A stretch of 64,000 nucleotides of DNA from assembly GCF_041360795.1 (NCBI RefSeq), contig NZ_JBFUPW010000001.1, positions 558,001 to 622,000 of the forward strand, given 5' to 3'. Of the stretch, positions 7,801 to 15,669 are shown one piece after another. The notes beneath the pieces are model-generated. The model saw only the letters and a program-made list of their open reading frames with translations. It was not told the origin of the DNA and did not search any database. The position numbers and the translations under genes are program-made. Numbering within the stretch: the stretch's first letter is position 1; each line of letters starts with the position of its first letter. The DNA comes from Arthrobacter_E sp041360795 (GTDB lineage: Bacteria > Actinomycetota > Actinomycetes > Actinomycetales > Micrococcaceae).

Positions 7801-8715
7801 TCACTGATAGTCGTCCACCGACGGCTGCTGCACCTTGGTGCCCGTGCTGCCCAGGGTCGAGTCGTAGATCTTCGTCCAGGTGTCCTTGCCGTCGGTGAAC
7901 AGCTTGTTCACGAAGTGGCGAAGGGCGGCGTCACCCTTGGCCATGCCGACGCCGTACTTCTCGGTGGTGAAGGGCTCACCCACCACCTTGAGCGCCTTGT
8001 CAGGATCCTGCGACGCGTAACCCAGCAGGATGGCCTGGTCCGTGGTGACCGCGTCCACGGAACCGTCCTTGAGCGCGGCGACACACTGCGAGTAGTTCTC
8101 GAACTCGACCGGCTTGGCGGACTTGAAGTTCTCCTTGATGTTCTGGATCGGAGTGGAACCCGTGGCCGAGCAGACCTTCTTGCCGTCCAGATCCTTCTCG
8201 CTCTTGATTGTCGTGTTGTCAGACTTCACCAGCAGACCCTGACCGGTGACGAAGTACGGACCGGCGAAGTCGATCTGCTTCTTGCGCTTGTCGGTGATGG
8301 AGTAGGTGCCGACGTAGTAGTCGATGTCACCGTTCTGGATCGCGGACTCGCGGTTGGCGGAGGGGATCGGCTTGAACTCGATCTTGCTCTTGTCGTAGCC
8401 CAGCGAGGCGGCGATCCACTTGGCGATCTCCACATCGAATCCGCTGAACTCACCCGTGGCTGCATCCTTGAAGCCGAGGCCGGGCTGGTCCTGCTTGACG
8501 CCGATGCGGATCTTGTCGTTGGACTTGATCTTGTCGAAGGTGGGGCTTCCCGTCAGGGAGACGTCCTTGGCGACGGTGTACGGTGCGTCACCGCCGCCTG
8601 CGGCGCCGTCGCTCGGGGAACCGCCGCTCGAGCCGCCACAGGCGGAGAGCGTCAGGGCGAGCGCCGCGGCAGCGGCGCCCAGTGCCGCGGTGCGGCCGGT
8701 GAAAAGCTTCCTCAT
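7801..8715 (-). CDS. gluB: Glutamate-binding lipoprotein GluB
   Basis: 304 residues with a lipoprotein signal peptide. The lipobox LSAC places the lipidated Cys at residue 26. A Gly/Ser-rich linker and a family-3 solute-binding domain follow (DKIRIGVKQDQPGLGFKD, FSGFDVEIAKWIAASLGYD, YVGTYSITDKRKKQIDFAGPYF). It captures glutamate or a related polar amino acid outside the membrane for the GluACD transporter. The ATG has an AAAGGGAA ribosome-binding sequence. The gene is the second in the minus-strand operon gluA-gluB-gluC-gluD. Confidence 0.92.
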   Translation of the reverse strand: MRKLFTGRTAALGAAAAALALTLSACGGSSGGSPSDGAAGGGDAPYTVAKDVSLTGSPTFDKIKSNDKIRIGVKQDQPGLGFKDAATGEFSGFDVEIAKWIAASLGYDKSKIEFKPIPSANRESAIQNGDIDYYVGTYSITDKRKKQIDFAGPYFVTGQGLLVKSDNTTIKSEKDLDGKKVCSATGSTPIQNIKENFKSAKPVEFENYSQCVAALKDGSVDAVTTDQAILLGYASQDPDKALKVVGEPFTTEKYGVGMAKGDAALRHFVNKLFTDGKDTWTKIYDSTLGSTGTKVQQPSVDDYQ

Positions 8716-8806
8716 GGTTGTCGTTCCCTTTCCGTGTCCGGTCGGCAGACCGGGGAGATGGAGATGAGCCGGGTGCGTGGCTCGGTACTGAGCAATCGAG
8801 TGTTGA

Positions 8807-8840
8807 CAGGTTCAGTGGTTGAGCAGGTTCAGTGGGTGAG
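8807..8840 (-). repeat. 17-bp tandem duplication at the gluA 3' end
   Basis: Copies 8807-8823 and 8824-8840 differ at one position. The second copy contains the gluA stop codon (8829-8831); the other carries a second TGA out of frame. Confidence 0.75.
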
Positions 8841-9584
8841 CAGCTTGGACAGGAAGTCCTTGGCGCGGGAGCTCTGAGGATTCGTGAAGAACGCCTCGGG
8901 CTCGGAATCCTCCACGATCTGCCCATCGGCCATGAACACCACCCGGTCAGCGGCCTTCCGGGCGAAGCCCATCTCGTGAGTCACCACGATCATGGTCATC
9001 CCCTCCTTGGCCAACTGGACCATGACGTCCAGGACCTCGTTGATCATCTCGGGGTCCAGGGCGCTGGTGGGTTCGTCGAACAGCATGACCTTGGGCTTCA
9101 TGGCCAGAGCACGGGCGATCGCCACACGCTGCTGCTGGCCTCCCGAAAGCTGGGCGGGGAGTTTGGGGGCCTGCTTGCCCACCCCCACCCGTTCCAGGAG
9201 TGCGCTCGCATCGCGCTCGGCGGTGGCCTTGTCCTGCTTCTTGACCTTGATGGGGCCCAGCGTCACGTTGTCCAGGATGGACTTGTGCGCGAAGAGGTTG
9301 AAGGACTGGAACACCATGCCGACATCGGCTCGCAGATTCGCGAGCTGCTTGCCTTCCGCCGGGAGCTCCTTGCCGTCGATGGTGATGACACCGTCGTCGA
9401 TGGTCTCCAGGCGGTTGATGGTCCGGCACAGCGTGGATTTCCCGGACCCGGACGGCCCGATGATCACCACCACCTCGCCGCGCTTCACCTGCAGATTGAT
9501 GTCCTGCAGAACGTGCAATGCGCCGTAGTGCTTGTTAACGCCCTTGAGGGAGACGAGGGCCTCCCCTTCCTCATGTGCGGTCAT
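8829..9584 (-). CDS. gluA: Glutamate ABC transporter ATP-binding protein GluA
   Basis: 251 residues of a GlnQ/HisP-type ATPase. It has Walker A GPSGSGKST (residues 43-51), the Q-loop MVFQSFNLF, the signature LSGGQQQR, Walker B VMLFDEPTSALD and the switch His in VVTHEMGFA. It powers the GluCD permease from the cytoplasmic face. It is the first gene of the operon. The ATG has TAAGGT 6 nt upstream, so the operon mRNA is probably leaderless. An inverted repeat TCACAT-N10-ATGTGA overlaps the promoter. Confidence 0.95.
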   Translation of the reverse strand: MTAHEEGEALVSLKGVNKHYGALHVLQDINLQVKRGEVVVIIGPSGSGKSTLCRTINRLETIDDGVITIDGKELPAEGKQLANLRADVGMVFQSFNLFAHKSILDNVTLGPIKVKKQDKATAERDASALLERVGVGKQAPKLPAQLSGGQQQRVAIARALAMKPKVMLFDEPTSALDPEMINEVLDVMVQLAKEGMTMIVVTHEMGFARKAADRVVFMADGQIVEDSEPEAFFTNPQSSRAKDFLSKLLTH

Positions 9585-9590
9585 GCCATG

Positions 9591-9620
9591 ACCTTAGTCA
9601 CATCTTTTGGGCAATGTGAA
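9591..9620 (-). promoter_or_regulatory. gluA promoter with overlapping inverted repeat
   Basis: On the minus strand TTCACA and TAAGGT (9591-9596) are 18 nt apart. TCACAT (9598-9603) and ATGTGA (9614-9619) form a perfect dyad over the promoter, a candidate operator for an unidentified regulator. Confidence 0.5.
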
Positions 9621-9676
9621 CTCAAGCGCACAATCTCTGCCGGATTGTGATCCACGCTGAGCTGGGCTGATCCCGT

Positions 9677-9682
9677 TAGCCT
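9677..9682 (+). promoter_or_regulatory. -10 box of leaderless LOG-family gene
   Basis: TAGCCT, 6 nt before ATG 9689. Confidence 0.6.
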
Positions 9683-9688
9683 AAGACC

Positions 9689-10465
9689 ATGAGCACGCAC
9701 TTCACTTCCCCCCGGCACAACGAACCCCGGCGTCGCGGCCCCGTGGAACTGCGGCGCGGGCAGGCCGGCATCGAAATGGCGGACCAGCGGCTGCTGGACA
9801 GCGGCACGCCGGGCGCCTTCGTCCACTCCGACCCGTGGCGCGTCATGCGGATCCAGAGCGAGTTCGTCGAGGGCTTCGGCGCCCTGGCGGACCTCGGACC
9901 GGCCATCAGCGTGTTCGGTTCGGCCCGCACCAAACCCGGTTCCCGGTATTACGAACTCGGTGTGCAGATCGGCCGCAAGCTCGCGGAGAGCGGCGTCGCG
10001 GTGATCACGGGTGGCGGGCCCGGCTCGATGGAGGCCGCCAACAAGGGTGCCGTCGAGGGCGGCGGGGTCTCGGTGGGCCTCGGCATCGAGCTGCCGTTCG
10101 AGCAGGGCATGAACGAGTGGGTTGACCTCGGCGTCAACTTCCGGTACTTCTTCGCCCGCAAGACGATGTTCGTGAAGTACGCCCAGGGGTTCGTGGTGCT
10201 GCCCGGAGGCCTGGGCACTCTCGACGAGCTGTTCGAGGCCATGGTCCTCGTCCAGACCCACAAGGTGACCTCCTTCCCCATCGTGCTGGTGGGCGTGGAC
10301 TACTGGACACCCATGCTCGAGTGGATCAAGGGGACGCTCGTGGCCGAAGGCATGGTGTCCCCGCAGGACCTCAACCTCATCCAGCTGGTGGACGACCCCG
10401 ACGACGCCGTGCGTCGGGTGCTCCACGACGTCCACCCGGGCACCTCGGACGAGCGTCCCGAGTAG
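9689..10465 (+). CDS. LOG-family (TIGR00730) nucleotide phosphoribohydrolase
   Basis: 258 residues with the Rossmann-type lysine decarboxylase-like fold. The family signatures GGGPGSMEAANKGA and PGGLGTLDELFE are both intact. Related enzymes release nucleobases from nucleoside 5'-monophosphates; some activate cytokinin nucleotides and some hydrolyse AMP. The exact substrate cannot be read from sequence. The start is fixed by the TAGCCT box 6 nt upstream. A hairpin follows, then a DivIVA-domain gene on the same strand. Confidence 0.88.
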   Translation: MSTHFTSPRHNEPRRRGPVELRRGQAGIEMADQRLLDSGTPGAFVHSDPWRVMRIQSEFVEGFGALADLGPAISVFGSARTKPGSRYYELGVQIGRKLAESGVAVITGGGPGSMEAANKGAVEGGGVSVGLGIELPFEQGMNEWVDLGVNFRYFFARKTMFVKYAQGFVVLPGGLGTLDELFEAMVLVQTHKVTSFPIVLVGVDYWTPMLEWIKGTLVAEGMVSPQDLNLIQLVDDPDDAVRRVLHDVHPGTSDERPE

Positions 10466-10476
10466 TCCGCACGCGG

Positions 10477-10515
10477 AAGCCCCGTCCTGGTCCCTTGTCG
10501 GCCGGGGCGGGGCTT
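10477..10515 (+). terminator. Hairpin terminator after the LOG-family gene
   Basis: An 8-bp GC-rich stem AAGCCCCG/CGGGGCTT (10477-10484 with 10508-10515) around a partly paired loop, ending in a short T run. Confidence 0.6.
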
Positions 10516-10532
10516 TCTGGCACCATGGAGGC

Positions 10533-10913
10533 ATGACTTTCCTCCTGGTGTTCCTCGCGATCGTGGTGCTCGGCGCGGCCTTCGTCATGGCCACGCCGCT
10601 GCTGCGCAGGATCAAGGTGGGAGGACGATCCCTGAGTGCCCCCGATCTGGAGGACGGTTTCGAGGAGCCGGCGGCGAACCTGCCGGCCGTGCTGCTCCCG
10701 GAACGCCCCACGCCCGCGGATGTGGACCGGCTGCGGTTCTCGCTCGGCCTGCGCGGGTACCGGATGGACCAGGTCGATGAGGTTCTCGACCGTCTGCGGG
10801 ATCAGCTCGCCGTTCAGCAGAGCGAACTGAGCCGACTGCGGGGCCGGCTCGCGGAGCTGACGGCGGGGTCCGCCGTCGTCGGGCCGGCGACCGGTGACCA
10901 GCCGCATGAGTGA
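10533..10913 (+). CDS. DivIVA-domain membrane-anchored protein
   Basis: 126 residues. One N-terminal membrane helix (residues 2-21) is followed by a linker and then the DivIVA-like segment DVDRLRFSLGLRGYRMDQVDEVLDRLRDQL, which leads into a short coiled coil. Short DivIVA-domain proteins are common in actinobacteria; a role in polar growth or division is possible but unproven. CACCAT ends 6 nt before the ATG, while GGAGG lies too close to serve well, so the mRNA may be leaderless. It overlaps the next gene by 8 nt. Confidence 0.8.
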   Translation: MTFLLVFLAIVVLGAAFVMATPLLRRIKVGGRSLSAPDLEDGFEEPAANLPAVLLPERPTPADVDRLRFSLGLRGYRMDQVDEVLDRLRDQLAVQQSELSRLRGRLAELTAGSAVVGPATGDQPHE

Positions 10914-12162
10914 GCCGGTCTCCCAGGAGCTCCGCCGGGACGGGTCCGAACCGGCGCCGCGCGTCCGGGGGATGATCACCGCGCCGCGGAGCTGGCCCTG
11001 GTGGGCGCAGCTCAGCGCGGTCTACGTGGCGGCCCGCGTCTTCAGTTTCTTCGTCTTCTCCGGCGCGGCCTTCAAACAGGGCATGAATCCCTGGATGCCC
11101 GCGAGCCCCGGGTACTGGGATTTCATCACGATCTGGGACGGCCGCTGGTACCAGACGGCCGCCGAGCAGGGCTACCCGTCACAGCTCCCGGTCGACGCCC
11201 TCGGCAACGTCCAGGAGAACGCGTGGGCCTTCTACCCACTGTTCCCGCTGCTGGGGAAGGCCCTCTCCGGCCTCCTGGGGATTCCGGTCCTGGCCTCCCT
11301 GACGGTGATCGCCATGGTGGCCGGCCTGTGCGCCGTGCTCGTGATCCACCGTCTCTTCCTCTGTTTCGCTTCCCACCGCACGGCGTTCTGGGGTGCGGCC
11401 TTCGTGGCGGTGTTCCCCGTCTCCGGCATCCTGCAGGTGCCGTACGCGGAGTCGCTCAACCTCCTGCTGCTGGCGGCGTCGCTTCTGGCGCTCGTGCGGC
11501 AGCGGTACCTCGCCGCGATCCCGTTCGTCATCCTCGCGGCGCTGTCCCGGCCCACGGGGGTGCCCTTCGGCGCGCTCGTGGGACTGCTGCTGGTCCACCG
11601 CCTCTGGCTGCTCTTCCGCGCACGACGCCGGCCGGCCCCGGACGAGCTCGGCTCCCTGCTGCGCCACGCGGCGCTGACCGTGGTGGCCTGCGCGGCCGCA
11701 CTCGCCTGGCCGGCGCTCGCCTGGCTGAAGACCGGGGACCCTCAGGCCTACACCCGCACCGAGACCGTCTGGCGGGGGACCGACCTGGTGCCGTTCAAAC
11801 CGTGGTGGGACATGGCCGTCGGGCTCCTCGGCCCGGGTCTGGGTCCGGTCACGCTCCTGGCATTCGTGGGCGTTTTCGCGTGGGCCCTGCTGAAGGCTCC
11901 GGCGGTCCGGGCGATCGGCGTCGAACTCCGCCTGTGGTGTGCTTGCTACTTCGGGTACCTGCTGGCCTTCCTGCACCCTCAGACCAGCACCTTCCGGATG
12001 CTGCTGCCCCTCTTCCCTCTGGCACTCGCCACGGCATTCGTCTCGCGTTCGCGGGCCTACCGCTGGACGGTCGTCCTGATGTTCTCCCTGCTCCAGATCG
12101 TATGGATCGTCTGGCTCTGGGCGTGGGCCCAGTTGCCGGGCGGCGGTGACTATCCTCCGTGA
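10906..12162 (+). CDS. Polytopic membrane protein, PIG-V-like mannosyltransferase family
   Basis: About 418 residues with roughly nine to ten membrane segments. The first extracellular loop contains DFITIWDGRWYQTAAEQGYP, which matches the WDG-x-WY signature of PIG-V/GT-C-type proteins in actinobacteria. A glycosyltransferase using polyprenyl-phosphate sugar is a family-based guess; no donor or acceptor is evident. ATG 10906 and GTG 10894 both overlap the upstream gene, so the two are cotranscribed. Confidence 0.72.
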   Translation: MSEPVSQELRRDGSEPAPRVRGMITAPRSWPWWAQLSAVYVAARVFSFFVFSGAAFKQGMNPWMPASPGYWDFITIWDGRWYQTAAEQGYPSQLPVDALGNVQENAWAFYPLFPLLGKALSGLLGIPVLASLTVIAMVAGLCAVLVIHRLFLCFASHRTAFWGAAFVAVFPVSGILQVPYAESLNLLLLAASLLALVRQRYLAAIPFVILAALSRPTGVPFGALVGLLLVHRLWLLFRARRRPAPDELGSLLRHAALTVVACAAALAWPALAWLKTGDPQAYTRTETVWRGTDLVPFKPWWDMAVGLLGPGLGPVTLLAFVGVFAWALLKAPAVRAIGVELRLWCACYFGYLLAFLHPQTSTFRMLLPLFPLALATAFVSRSRAYRWTVVLMFSLLQIVWIVWLWAWAQLPGGGDYPP

Positions 12163-12223
12163 CCTGGGGCCTGGCCGATGTCCGGGTTGGTCCATCGATT
12201 AGCCTGTGACGCGCGACTCAGGG

Positions 12224-12229
12224 GATAAT
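12224..12229 (+). promoter_or_regulatory. Probable -10 of the DUF3117 gene
   Basis: GATAAT lies 38 nt before ATG 12268, which also has a good AAGGAGA ribosome-binding site. This gene therefore uses a leadered mRNA, unlike many neighbours. Confidence 0.45.
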
Positions 12230-12267
12230 GGGAAGGACGCACTCGACGAACACAAGGAGAATCTCCT

Positions 12268-12438
12268 ATGGCCGCCATGAAGCCCCGGACCGGGGACGGA
12301 CCCATGGAAGTGACCAAAGAAGGACGCAGTCTCATCATGCGGGTCCCGCTGGAAGGCGGAGGCCGCCTGGTGGTGGAGCTCAACGCCGCGGAGGCCGCTG
12401 AGCTCAAGGGCTGCCTGGAGGGCGTGACGCAGAGCTGA
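12268..12438 (+). CDS. DUF3117 domain-containing small protein (56 aa)
   Basis: The protein opens with MAAMKPRTGDGPMEVTKEGR and ends in a hydrophobic strand plus helix (GGRLVVELNAAEAAELKG), which is the highly conserved actinobacterial DUF3117 pattern of 55-60 residues. Function is unknown. AAGGAGA at 12254-12260 supports the start. A hairpin with 12 pairs follows 10 nt after the stop. It is too short for a 60-residue ORF cutoff and is easily missed. Confidence 0.93.
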   Translation: MAAMKPRTGDGPMEVTKEGRSLIMRVPLEGGGRLVVELNAAEAAELKGCLEGVTQS

Positions 12439-12448
12439 AGCCACACGG

Positions 12449-12476
12449 AGCGCGGCTGCTGGAAAGCGGCCGCGCT
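12449..12476 (+). terminator. Terminator after DUF3117 gene
   Basis: A 12-bp stem with one G-T pair (12449-12460 with 12465-12476), GGAA loop, followed by GCGGTATTTAA. Confidence 0.75.
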
Positions 12477-12478
12477 GC

Positions 12479-12508
12479 GGTATTTAAGGCTGCTGAGGTA
12501 TTTAAGGC
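12479..12508. repeat. Direct repeat GGTATTTAAGGC
   Basis: Two exact 12-nt copies at 12479-12490 and 12497-12508, just downstream of the hairpin and between convergent genes. These AT-rich tracts stand out from the local GC content. Confidence 0.7.
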
Positions 12509-12548
12509 CGCGGCATCCGAGCGTGCGTGCCGAGCTCCGCGGAATAGC

Positions 12549-13181
12549 TCAGCGCTTGACCGCGGCGAGGAGGCCGTCGCCGGTGGTGAACACGGTCGCC
12601 AGCACGCCCTCGTCCTCGCGCAGGCTCTTGATGAGCTGGCGCAGGGCGACGGTGGTCTGGTCGCGGTTGGCGGGGTTGCTCACGCGGTCGCGGTCGAGGG
12701 CGTCGTTGAGCAGGAGCACCCCGCCGGGCTTGAGCAGGCGGAGGGCCTGGGTGACGTAGAAGGGCGCCTGAGCCTTGTCGGCGTCGATGAAGACGAGGTC
12801 GTAGGCGGAATCGGTGAGGCGCGGCAGGACGTCCTGAGCGCGGCCGGAGATGGTGCGGGTGCGGTTGGCGGGGACTCCGGCTTCGGCGAACGCCACACGG
12901 GCCGCACGGAGGTGCTCCACGTCGTGATCGATCGAGGTCAGGACCGCCTGCGGGGAGAGCCCGCGCAGCAGGTAGACGCCGGAGACGCCCGCGCCAGTGC
13001 CGATCTCCACGGCGGTCCGGGCCTTCGCGCTGGCGGCGAGGACGGACAGCGCCATGCCGGTGCCCGCGGAGATCGCGGGAACCCCCAGGTCGAAAGCACG
13101 TTCCCGTGCCCGGAGGAGCACCTGGTCTTCCTCCGGCAGGCCTTCGGTGAAGGACCAGCTGGTGGATTTGTCGGTGCTCAT
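12549..13181 (-). CDS. SAM-dependent O-methyltransferase (family 3)
   Basis: 210 residues, class I methyltransferase. The SAM-binding motif is AVEIGTGAGVSGVYLLRGL, followed by ITSIDHD-type acidic loop TSIDHDVEHL and the metal/substrate segment YDLVFIDADK, typical of the catechol/caffeoyl-CoA methyltransferase family. The substrate is unknown. It is divergent from sigE, the same arrangement as Rv1220c/sigE in Mycobacterium tuberculosis, which suggests a conserved neighbourhood. The ATG has AGAGGG upstream. Confidence 0.88.
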   Translation of the reverse strand: MSTDKSTSWSFTEGLPEEDQVLLRARERAFDLGVPAISAGTGMALSVLAASAKARTAVEIGTGAGVSGVYLLRGLSPQAVLTSIDHDVEHLRAARVAFAEAGVPANRTRTISGRAQDVLPRLTDSAYDLVFIDADKAQAPFYVTQALRLLKPGGVLLLNDALDRDRVSNPANRDQTTVALRQLIKSLREDEGVLATVFTTGDGLLAAVKR

Positions 13182-13339
13182 GTGGTTCGCCCTCTGCGGA
13201 AAAGATGTATCTGGAAGAAGCTCCCCAGATATTTCACAGGGAACCTTGACATGATAACGGTCAAAGTGCTGGCGATTGAAGCCGGGGCTCGGTATGGCGC
13301 ATACCCGCCATCGGGGGATGGATCGGAAGGGAGCAGGAC

Positions 13340-13981
13340 ATGCTGAACATGGCTGACAATCCTGCCACCGCGGTGGCAGTCGAGGACTCCGGCCAGGTGG
13401 AGACGCCGCTGGAGGAATGGAAGCGCCCCAGCTGGGAGGAAGTGGTCACCAACCACTCCGCCAAGGTCTTCCGACTCGCCTTCCGTCTCACGGGCAACCG
13501 CCACGACGCCGAGGACCTCACGCAGGAGGTCTTCGTCCGTGCCTTCAAGTCCCTCGACAAGTTCAAGCCGGGCACGCTGGACGGCTGGCTGCACCGGATC
13601 ACCACGAACCTCTTCCTGGACCAGGTGCGCCGCAAGGCCCGCATCCGCTTCGACGGACTGCCCGAGGACGCCGACCAGCGGATCCCCGGCAACGAGACCA
13701 GCCCGGAACGCAGCTTCGAATTCAACAACCTGGACTCCGACATCCAGGCCGCGCTGGACAAGCTGCCGATCGAATTCCGCACGGCCGTGATCCTGTGCGA
13801 CATCGAGGGTTTCTCCTACGATGAGGTCGCCACCGCGCTCGGCATCAAGCTCGGCACCGTGCGTTCCCGGATCCACCGTGGGCGCGCGCTTCTCCGGACC
13901 GCTCTGGCGGACCGCGATCCGCGCCGCACGGCCACCGGACGGCCCCAGCTCAAGCTCCCTCGCGTGGCGGGAATCCACTGA
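13340..13981 (+). CDS. sigE: ECF RNA polymerase sigma factor SigE
   Basis: 213 residues. Region 2 contains RLAFRLTGNRHDAEDLTQEVFVRAFKSLDKF, and region 4 contains LPIEFRTAVILCDIEGFSYDEVATALGIKLGTVRSRIHRGRALLR. No anti-sigma gene is adjacent; the next gene is tatB. In mycobacteria SigE governs envelope-stress responses, and the order O-methyltransferase/sigE/tatB is partly kept here although rseA and htrA are absent between them. GGAAGGGAGCAGG precedes the ATG. Confidence 0.9.
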   Translation: MLNMADNPATAVAVEDSGQVETPLEEWKRPSWEEVVTNHSAKVFRLAFRLTGNRHDAEDLTQEVFVRAFKSLDKFKPGTLDGWLHRITTNLFLDQVRRKARIRFDGLPEDADQRIPGNETSPERSFEFNNLDSDIQAALDKLPIEFRTAVILCDIEGFSYDEVATALGIKLGTVRSRIHRGRALLRTALADRDPRRTATGRPQLKLPRVAGIH

Positions 13982-14049
13982 CCGGATCCGCTCCGTGTCA
14001 CTGAAGTCCGGCCCCGCCTCCGGGATCGTCCGGGAGGCGGGGGAGAGGG

Positions 14050-14055
14050 TAGTCT
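14050..14055 (+). promoter_or_regulatory. -10 box of leaderless tatB promoter
   Basis: TAGTCT, 7 nt before GTG 14063. It shows tatB can be transcribed separately from sigE. Confidence 0.55.
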
Positions 14056-14062
14056 TTCCAAC

Positions 14063-14440
14063 GTGATATTCGGTATTAATGGGCCAGAATTCCTGATCCT
14101 GCTGATCATCGGCATTCTGGTGATCGGCCCCAAGCGTCTGCCCGAATACACTCAGGGCCTGATGAATCTGGTCCGCGGAGTCCGGAAGATGGCTTCCGGC
14201 GCCCGTGAGCAGATCAAGGACGAGGTCGGCATCGACATCGACGAGGTCGACTGGCGCAAGTACGACCCCCGTCAGTACGATCCCCGCCGCATCATCCGCG
14301 AAGCCCTGCTGGAGCCGGACGCCCCGGCCGCAGCCTCGGCCGCCGTGGGTGCGGCCGCCGTCGCGACCGCCATGCCGGAGCGGGAGATCCCGCGACTGGC
14401 CGAAGGCGAGAGCGCGCCTTTCGACACCGAGGCCACCTGA
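14063..14440 (+). CDS. tatB: Sec-independent (twin-arginine) translocase subunit TatB
   Basis: 125 residues. The N-terminal membrane helix EFLILLIIGILVIGPKRLPEY carries the TatA/B hinge and is followed by an amphipathic helix (GLMNLVRGVRKMASGAREQIKDEVG). The longer acidic/basic tail favours TatB over TatA. It takes part in export of folded proteins with twin-Arg signals. GTG 14063 is the only plausible start. A perfect 22-bp terminator stem follows. Confidence 0.9.
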   Translation: MIFGINGPEFLILLIIGILVIGPKRLPEYTQGLMNLVRGVRKMASGAREQIKDEVGIDIDEVDWRKYDPRQYDPRRIIREALLEPDAPAAASAAVGAAAVATAMPEREIPRLAEGESAPFDTEAT

Positions 14441-14454
14441 GCAGAGCTGCCAGT

Positions 14455-14501
14455 ACGACGACGGCGCGCCGACCATCCGATGGTCGGCGCGCCGTCGTCG
14501 T
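14455..14501. terminator. Bidirectional terminator between tatB and mrp
   Basis: A perfect 22-bp stem (14455-14476 with 14480-14501) and 3-nt loop between convergent genes. Confidence 0.87.
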
Positions 14502-14538
14502 CTCCAGGGTGAGCCGTGGCCGGCTGGACTGCCCGAGG

Positions 14539-15669
14539 TCACCCCCGCGGGGTGACTCCGAGCGAAAGCCCGCTCAGTCCGCGTGGCTTGGCGGCCAGCG
14601 CGTCGGCCACTGAGAGCAGCTCACGGGAGACCGCGGCGTCCGGGTGGGCCAGGACGACCGGCATTCCGGAGTCCCCGCCCTCCCTGAGCGCGATTTCCAG
14701 GGGCAAGTGACCGAGCAGTGGGACCTGGTAGCCGAGAGTCTCCGTGAGGCGCTGGGAGAGCGTCTCACCGCCTCCTGAGCCGAACACTTCGAGTCGCTCA
14801 CCGCCGGGGGTGTCGAGGTACGACATGTTCTCGACCACGCCGACCACCCGTTGGCCGGTCTGCGTGGAGACCGTGCCGGAGCGTTCGGCGACGTCGGCCG
14901 CCGCCGACTGAGGGGTGGTGACCACGAGGACCTCGGCGGACGGCAGGAGCTGCGAGACGGAGATGGCGATGTCGCCGGTGCCCGGGGGCAGGTCCAGGAA
15001 GAGGTAGTCCAGGTCGCCGAAGTACACCTCGGAGAGGAACTGCTCCAGGGCGCGGTGCAGCATGGGGCCGCGCCAGGCCACGGGGGCGTTGCCCTCCACG
15101 AACATGCCGATCGAGATGACTTTGACCCCGTGGGCCACGGGCGGCAGGATCAGCTCGTCCACGCGGGTCGGGGACTGGGTGATGCCCATGAGGCCGGGGA
15201 CGGAGAAGCCGTGGACGTCGGCGTCGACGATCCCCACGCGGAGGCCCCGGGCCGCCAGGGCGCACGCGAGGTTCACCGTCACGGAGGACTTGCCGACGCC
15301 GCCTTTGCCGCTCGTCACCGCGAACACCTTGGTGAAGTTGCCGGGCTGGTTGAACGGGATCCCGCGAGTGTCGCCGGGACCGCGGAGCTGATCCTTGAGC
15401 GCCTGCCGCTGCTCCGGGGTCATGACGGAGAGCTCCACGTCGACGGCCGTCACTCCGGGGACCGTGAACAGCGCCGCCGTCGCATCGGCTGTGATCGTGT
15501 CCCGCAGGGGGCAGCCCTGGATGGTGAGGAGCACGCGCAGACGGACCGCGCCGTCGTCGTCGATCGTCACCGAGTCGACCATGCCCAGCTCCGTGATGGG
15601 GCGCCGGAGTTCGGGGTCGATGACCGTGTCCAGGGCGTGCTGCAGCTGCTCCGTGGTGGGCGGTGTCAT
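14539..15669 (-). CDS. mrp: Mrp/NBP35-family ATP-binding Fe-S carrier protein
   Basis: 376 residues. An N-terminal MIP18/DUF59 domain (about 1-95) is followed by a deviant Walker A GKGGVGKS at 121-128 and by LFLDLPPGTGD, the Mrp signature. The family carries or inserts Fe-S clusters. The C-terminal Cys-x-x-Cys of many Mrp proteins is missing after VVENMSYLD, as I believe is usual in actinobacteria. The start overlaps the DUF1003 stop (ATGA), so both are in one operon with the MgtE_N/CBS gene. Confidence 0.92.
   Translation of the reverse strand: MTPPTTEQLQHALDTVIDPELRRPITELGMVDSVTIDDDGAVRLRVLLTIQGCPLRDTITADATAALFTVPGVTAVDVELSVMTPEQRQALKDQLRGPGDTRGIPFNQPGNFTKVFAVTSGKGGVGKSSVTVNLACALAARGLRVGIVDADVHGFSVPGLMGITQSPTRVDELILPPVAHGVKVISIGMFVEGNAPVAWRGPMLHRALEQFLSEVYFGDLDYLFLDLPPGTGDIAISVSQLLPSAEVLVVTTPQSAAADVAERSGTVSTQTGQRVVGVVENMSYLDTPGGERLEVFGSGGGETLSQRLTETLGYQVPLLGHLPLEIALREGGDSGMPVVLAHPDAAVSRELLSVADALAAKPRGLSGLSLGVTPRG

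Noticed and set aside
7063..8877. 604-codon plus-strand frame opposite the glu operon
   Set aside because: Composition is that of an antisense frame in GC-rich DNA, and the minus strand encodes two permeases and a binding protein with full motifs.
13240..13262. Possible ECF-type promoter GGAAC...CGGT upstream of sigE
   Set aside because: The spacer is only 13 nt, shorter than the usual 16-17, and the -10 motif is imperfect.
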